Source: UBA1227 sp963629305 (GTDB lineage Bacteria; Bacillota; Clostridia; Oscillospirales; Acutalibacteraceae). Taken from it: a stretch of 64,000 nucleotides of DNA. This document shows, piece after piece, positions 60,274-64,000 of this stretch (positions are counted from its first letter, which is position 1; every line of letters starts with the position of its first letter). The notes under the pieces are model-generated. The model saw only the letters and a list, made by a program, of their open reading frames with translations. It was not told the DNA's origin and did not search any database. Position numbers and translations under genes: made by a program. Location: NCBI GenBank assembly GCA_963629305.1, contig CAVGIJ010000009.1, positions 1 to 64,000 on the forward strand, read 5' to 3'.

Positions 60274-60837
60274 TTAAAAAATTTCTTTTGCCGCTACAAT
60301 ACAATCCACTTTTTTGTCGTGTTCCTCAACCTCGAGTGTATCAAAAAGTTGAAAATCATATGCAAGCGCAATTTTTGTTATCTCTATGCCTTTTTCTTCG
60401 GCTTTTTCAATATATCTGTCGTAATAACCGCCGCCGTATCCTATACGAGTATGATCCTTGCCGAACGCAAGACCGGGCATTATCATAAGCGCCTTTTTAA
60501 ACTGCGGAATCTTATTGACCTCGGCCTTCGGCTCGGGTATCCCGCAAAAGCCCGATTCTATTTGGTCAAACGAATCGATTTCAAAAAAATCCATTTGTCC
60601 TTCTCCGGTAACTCTCGGAACAGCAACAGTCTTTTTATCTGCCCACGCTCTTTTGATAATTTCGTCCGTTTTTATTTCTGTATTATATGCGAGATAAGGC
60701 AAAATAACAGAAGCATTTTTATAGGCATCCGTTTTACAGAATTGTATGGCAATTTTTTGTGAACATTCTTCTACATCTGACGTCGTCAACAGTTTCTTTT
60801 TCTCCTTAATCTTTATCCTTATTTCCTTTTTTTCCAT
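60274..60837 (-). CDS. 5-formyltetrahydrofolate cyclo-ligase
   Basis: A 187-residue enzyme that converts 5-formyl-THF to 5,10-methenyl-THF with ATP, returning a dead-end folate to the C1 pool. It contains LPYLAYNTEI, PRVTGEGQMDFF, and the phosphate-binding HTRIGYGGGYYDRY. ATG 60837 is preceded by GAGGTG at 6 nt. Its product is the intermediate also handled by the FchA and FolD enzymes encoded nearby on the other strand. Confidence 0.93.
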   Translation of the reverse strand: MEKKEIRIKIKEKKKLLTTSDVEECSQKIAIQFCKTDAYKNASVILPYLAYNTEIKTDEIIKRAWADKKTVAVPRVTGEGQMDFFEIDSFDQIESGFCGIPEPKAEVNKIPQFKKALMIMPGLAFGKDHTRIGYGGGYYDRYIEKAEEKGIEITKIALAYDFQLFDTLEVEEHDKKVDCIVAAKEIF

Positions 60838-61162
60838 GGCAATCACCTCGAAATTAAATGAACATCAAACGTTTTCTTCTTTAATACTAGCAATTTTGCC
60901 CCAAATAATCAACAAAAAAATAAGACACTTTTTGTGATATGCTACGAATCGTTGTGAAATCATGAAAAAAAAACTCATAAAAGCGGATTTAAAAGGACTG
61001 ATTTTTCCTTTATTATTGGGATATCCCAATATTTTATGAACATGCTTCGTTTCATTCAGGAACACATTGAAAGTAAAATATACTTTTTAGAGGGGAAATA
61101 TTGTGATAAAATTATTAGCGGAATTATTTTTACACAACAAAAAAGGAAAGGTGGAAAAAACA
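60838..61162. other. Intergenic region between divergent folate genes
   Basis: AT-rich; carries an 18-bp perfect palindrome (61014-61031) and the fhs leader. An ATG-less extension of fhs is open from 61103, but the supported start is 61163. I could not fix promoter boxes with confidence. Confidence 0.4.
61014..61031. promoter_or_regulatory. 18-bp palindrome upstream of fhs
   Basis: TATTGGGATATCCCAATA is a perfect palindrome, about 130 bp before the fhs start and without terminator features. It is a candidate binding site for a dimeric regulator. Confidence 0.45.
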
Positions 61163-62839
61163 ATGGCATTTAAAAGCGACATTGAAATCGCACAGGAAGC
61201 AACTCCTTCACACATCCGGGAGATTGCCGCAAAGATAGGTCTCACCGAAGACGACCTCGAGTACTACGGAAAGTACAAGGCAAAGGTTGACTACAACCTG
61301 ATGAAAAAGGAGAAGCCTGATCATAAAGCAAAGCTTATCCTTTGTACTGCAATCAACCCTACTCCCGCAGGAGAAGGAAAGACAACAACCACAGTCGGCG
61401 TAGGAGATGCACTCTCTCTTCTCGGTAAGAAATGCGTTCTCGCACTCAGAGAGCCTTCACTCGGTCCGGTATTCGGAGTAAAGGGCGGTGCTGCCGGCGG
61501 CGGATATGCTCAGGTTATACCGATGGAAGACATCAATCTTCACTTCACCGGAGACTTCCATGCAATCGGAGCCGCAAACAATCTTCTTGCAGCAATGCTT
61601 GACAACCACATCTATCAGGGCAACGCTCTCGATATTGATACACGTCGTGTTGTATGGAGACGTTGCGTTGACATGAACGACAGACAGCTTCGAAACGTTG
61701 TTGACGGTCTCGGCGGAAAAGCTCAGGGCGTTCCTCGCGAGGACGGTTTTGACATAACCGTTGCTTCTGAAGTAATGGCAGCATTCTGCCTTGCTACAAG
61801 CATTGATGACTTGAAAGCCCGTTTTGCACGCATTGTTGTTGCCTACAACAGAAAGGGTGAGCCCGTAACAGCAGGACAGCTCAACGCACAGGGCGCTATG
61901 ACCGCACTTCTTAAGGATGCTCTCAAGCCGAACCTTGTTCAAACTCTTGAGGGAACACCTGCTTTCATTCACGGCGGTCCTTTCGCTAACATCGCACACG
62001 GTTGTAACTCTGTTATGGCTACACGCATGGCAATGTATTTCGGTGACTATGTTGTAACTGAGGCAGGATTCGGTGCTGACCTCGGCGCAGAGAAATTCCT
62101 CGACATAAAGTGCCGTCTTGCAAATCTCCGTCCGGACGCCGTAATTATAGTTGCAACAATTAAGGCTCTCAAATATAACGGCGGAGTACCTAAGGCAGAT
62201 GTAGGAAAAGAGAATCTCGAAGCACTTGAAAAAGGACTTCCGAACCTTCTCAAGCATGTTGAAAACATCACTAAAGTTTTCGGACTTCCGGCTGTTGTTG
62301 CTCTTAACCGTTTTGCAAACGACACAGATGCCGAAATCGAGCTTGTAACACGTAAGTGTAAAGAACTCGGCGTAAATGTTAAACTTTCAGAGGTATGGGG
62401 CAAAGGCGGCAAAGGCGGAATCGAACTCGCCGAAGAAGTTATCCGTCTTTGCGAGGAGCCGAATAACTTTAAATTCTCATACGACACAGATCTTCCGATC
62501 AAAGAGAAAATCAACGCTATTGCAACAAAGATTTACGGAGCTGACGGCGTAGACTTCACTCCGAAAGCTGAAAAGGAAATTGCGGAACTTGAGTCCTTAG
62601 GCTTCGGAAAACTTCCTATCTGTATGGCTAAAACACAATATTCTCTTACCGATGATCAGACAAAGCTCGGACGTCCGACCGGATTCAGAATTACAATAAG
62701 ACAGGTAACGGTTTCCGCAGGTGCGGGATTCATAGTCGCTCTTACCGGTGAAATAATGAAGATGCCGGGACTTCCGAAGGTTCCCGCAGCCGAAAGAATA
62801 GATGTTGACAACGACGGAAAAATCACCGGACTTTTCTGA
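61163..62839 (+). CDS. fhs: Formate--tetrahydrofolate ligase
   Basis: A 558-residue enzyme that joins formate to THF with ATP, giving 10-formyl-THF. It shows TAINPTPAGEGKTTTTVGVG (nucleotide loop), EPSLGPVFGVKGGAAGGGYA, NLHFTGDFHAIGAANNLL and MKMPGLPKVPAAE. The length is standard. ATG 61163 is used, with GGAAAGGTGG upstream. fchA and folD follow, completing the interconversion of formyl, methenyl and methylene THF. Codon use suggests high expression. Serves either acetogenesis-type or biosynthetic C1 flow; the window does not say which. Confidence 0.97.
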   Translation: MAFKSDIEIAQEATPSHIREIAAKIGLTEDDLEYYGKYKAKVDYNLMKKEKPDHKAKLILCTAINPTPAGEGKTTTTVGVGDALSLLGKKCVLALREPSLGPVFGVKGGAAGGGYAQVIPMEDINLHFTGDFHAIGAANNLLAAMLDNHIYQGNALDIDTRRVVWRRCVDMNDRQLRNVVDGLGGKAQGVPREDGFDITVASEVMAAFCLATSIDDLKARFARIVVAYNRKGEPVTAGQLNAQGAMTALLKDALKPNLVQTLEGTPAFIHGGPFANIAHGCNSVMATRMAMYFGDYVVTEAGFGADLGAEKFLDIKCRLANLRPDAVIIVATIKALKYNGGVPKADVGKENLEALEKGLPNLLKHVENITKVFGLPAVVALNRFANDTDAEIELVTRKCKELGVNVKLSEVWGKGGKGGIELAEEVIRLCEEPNNFKFSYDTDLPIKEKINAIATKIYGADGVDFTPKAEKEIAELESLGFGKLPICMAKTQYSLTDDQTKLGRPTGFRITIRQVTVSAGAGFIVALTGEIMKMPGLPKVPAAERIDVDNDGKITGLF

Positions 62840-62865
62840 TACGGTTAGATATACGGAGGACAGAT

Positions 62866-63504
62866 ATGAGCAATATACCCACCTGGTCCTGTGAAAAATT
62901 TGTAGATGAGACATTCTCCAAAGCCCCCGTTCCCGGGGGCGGCGGAGTTGCCGCTTTAGTAGGCAGTATTGGCGTAGCTCTTGCCGGTATGGTATGTAAC
63001 CTTACAACAGGAAAAAAGAAATATGCCATGTACGAGGATGACATACAAAGAATCATTAAGGAAGCAGAAAAACTTAAATCGGATCTACTGTCTCTTATAG
63101 ACAAAGATGCGGAAAACTTTTACCCTCTCTCACAGTGTTACGGTCTGCCCGCAAATACCGATGAGGAAAAGATGATAAAAGAAGAAAAAATGCAAGCAGC
63201 TCTTAAGGTTGCGATAACCGCACCCATAGAGATAGTAAAGATCTCATACAGAGCGATAAAATTACATGAAGAACTTGCAATCAAAGGCTCGAAGCTCGCA
63301 GTTTCAGACGTAGGTTGCGGAGTTCTTTGCCTTAAATCCGCAATGGAAAGCGGATGGCTCAATGTAATGATAAACTTAAAGTCCATACATGATGAGGAAT
63401 TTATCGACTCAGTTGAAGCAGATCTTCTCCCGCTCATTGACGCAGGAGAAAAGCTTGCAGACGATATATACGAAGATGTAAAAAAACAGTTGTCGTACAG
63501 ATAA
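62866..63504 (+). CDS. fchA: Methenyl-THF cyclohydrolase / cyclodeaminase (FchA family)
   Basis: A 212-residue helical protein of the FTCD cyclodeaminase domain family. FchA-type members hydrolyse 5,10-methenyl-THF to 10-formyl-THF, or release ammonia from formimino-THF. Hallmarks are KAPVPGGGGVAALVGSIGVA, a helical core and KLAVSDVGCGVLCLKSAMES. No formiminotransferase domain is attached. Between fhs and folD its likely job is the cyclohydrolase step, which the FolD encoded next appears unable to perform. Confidence 0.92.
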   Translation: MSNIPTWSCEKFVDETFSKAPVPGGGGVAALVGSIGVALAGMVCNLTTGKKKYAMYEDDIQRIIKEAEKLKSDLLSLIDKDAENFYPLSQCYGLPANTDEEKMIKEEKMQAALKVAITAPIEIVKISYRAIKLHEELAIKGSKLAVSDVGCGVLCLKSAMESGWLNVMINLKSIHDEEFIDSVEADLLPLIDAGEKLADDIYEDVKKQLSYR

Positions 63505-63581
63505 CAGATTTCAATGACAGTTTTATCAACAAACACATCCGTCAACTATTGTTATAAAATGTGATAAAAGGAGTTTTAGGA

Positions 63582-64000
63582 ATGGCTCAAGCACTTGATT
63601 GTAAAGCCGTATCACAGGCTATAAAAGATAATTGTAAGAAGGAAGCAGATGAGCTCCGTGCAAAAGGTATTACACCAAAGCTCGGTATTGTAAGGGTCGG
63701 AGAAAAAGGTCCCGACCTTTCCTACGAGAAGGGCGCTACAAAAACAATGTCGGAGGCAGGAATCGAAGTTGAAGTTTTCGCTCTCCCTGCAGACATTTCT
63801 CAAGATGATTACATTGCAAAATTCCGCGAGATAAATGCTGACCCGCAAATCCACGGAATCCTCGCTTTCAGACCGCTTGACAACATTGATGAAACAGTCG
63901 CTATCTCGGAAAACCTGAGTGCTGTTAAAGACTGCGACTCATCAACAACAGAAAACATGGGTAAGGTTGTTATAAACGATCCTACGGGTCTCTATCCATG
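63582..64000 (+). CDS. folD: FolD methylene-THF dehydrogenase, 3' end outside window
   Basis: The first 139 codons of a FolD homologue (about half). FolD oxidises methylene-THF and normally also hydrolyses methenyl-THF. Alignment by eye with the E. coli enzyme puts Tyr48 on Tyr50 (DLSYEKGATK against SQIYVASKRK), Ala52 on catalytic Lys54, and Phe (ILAFRPLD) on Gln98 of ILVQLPLP; Asp of VKDCDSS is kept. Loss of Lys and Gln predicts loss of cyclohydrolase but not dehydrogenase activity, which fits fchA next door. AAAGGAG precedes ATG 63582. The window ends in frame. Confidence 0.9.
   Translation, partial: MAQALDCKAVSQAIKDNCKKEADELRAKGITPKLGIVRVGEKGPDLSYEKGATKTMSEAGIEVEVFALPADISQDDYIAKFREINADPQIHGILAFRPLDNIDETVAISENLSAVKDCDSSTTENMGKVVINDPTGLYP

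Noticed and set aside
61457..62257. A 266-codon minus-strand frame opposite fhs
   Set aside because: Cys/Ser-rich shadow frame of a highly biased, conserved gene; no binding site.

Overview
The window looks like a chromosomal segment of an anaerobic, low-to-mid GC Firmicute of the class Clostridia. The signs are strong AGGAGG ribosome binding sites, frequent TTG starts, a GlgC/GlgD glycogen operon, a single-polypeptide homoserine dehydrogenase next to aspartate kinase, a T-box and a TPP riboswitch, ThiT, a class B sortase, Rnf-like membrane proteins, and a tetrahydrofolate one-carbon operon (fhs-fchA-folD). I cannot name genus or species. Most of the window is ordinary core genome, cut into short operons by clear hairpin terminators.

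Layout. 0.2-3.7 kb: tRNA-Arg(CCU) with its promoter and terminator, a DUF3048 lipoprotein, a membrane-anchored exported protein and rsmA. 3.7-11.6 kb, minus strand: cysteine desulfurase, thiI, a CinA C-terminal amidohydrolase, a Lys-rich repeat membrane protein, a long sortase B-like protein, and a tail-anchored protein that reads like a degenerate full-length CinA. 11.8-15.5 kb, minus: rpe followed by RnfD-, RnfE- and RnfA-like membrane subunits with no RnfB, C or G. 15.5-24.1 kb: a 43-aa membrane peptide, an AI-2E family permease, hom-lysC, then ddl-DUF1934-argS on the minus strand and an unknown protein. 24.3-27.1 kb: a DUF362 protein behind a strong promoter and an MltG-like lipoprotein.

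The accessory region is 27.57-31.76 kb. A serine-recombinase prophage inserted into exodeoxyribonuclease III (exoA). The element brings a replacement 3' end for exoA, and the original 3' end is stranded at 31.76-32.08 kb. What remains is a recombinase without its N-terminal catalytic region, a 5'-truncated MuF head protein with a probable toxin C-terminus, a likely immunity gene, a scaffold gene and a truncated capsid gene. The two attachment halves rebuild a near-palindromic attP.

After the prophage come two tandem membrane diguanylate cyclases with a pseudo-glycerophosphodiesterase membrane protein (32.2-36.0 kb), a Met-rich membrane protein, the glycogen operon glgB-glgC-glgD-glgA (37.7-43.5 kb), an XRE regulator, two phosphatase-type enzymes, two membrane proteins, and thiT under a TPP riboswitch. 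Next are typA, a TetR/URO-D pair with a 48-aa companion (50.6-52.8 kb), and apeA. coaE, a Sua5-type tsaC and prfA lie on the minus strand, with nadE on the plus strand. A T-box-controlled paaK with an ACT-domain gene follows (58.1-60.2 kb). The window ends in one-carbon genes: 5-formyl-THF cyclo-ligase, fhs, fchA and a folD cut by the window edge, whose cyclohydrolase lysine appears to be missing.

The points most worth a second look are the RnfD-E-A trio with half of its expected iron-sulfur cysteines, the degenerate CinA beside an intact CinA C-domain, the exoA prophage remnant with its preserved MuF toxin/immunity pair, the phenylalanine-type T-box on paaK, and the FolD/FchA division of labour. 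All functional statements come from reading the sequence; no database search was run.
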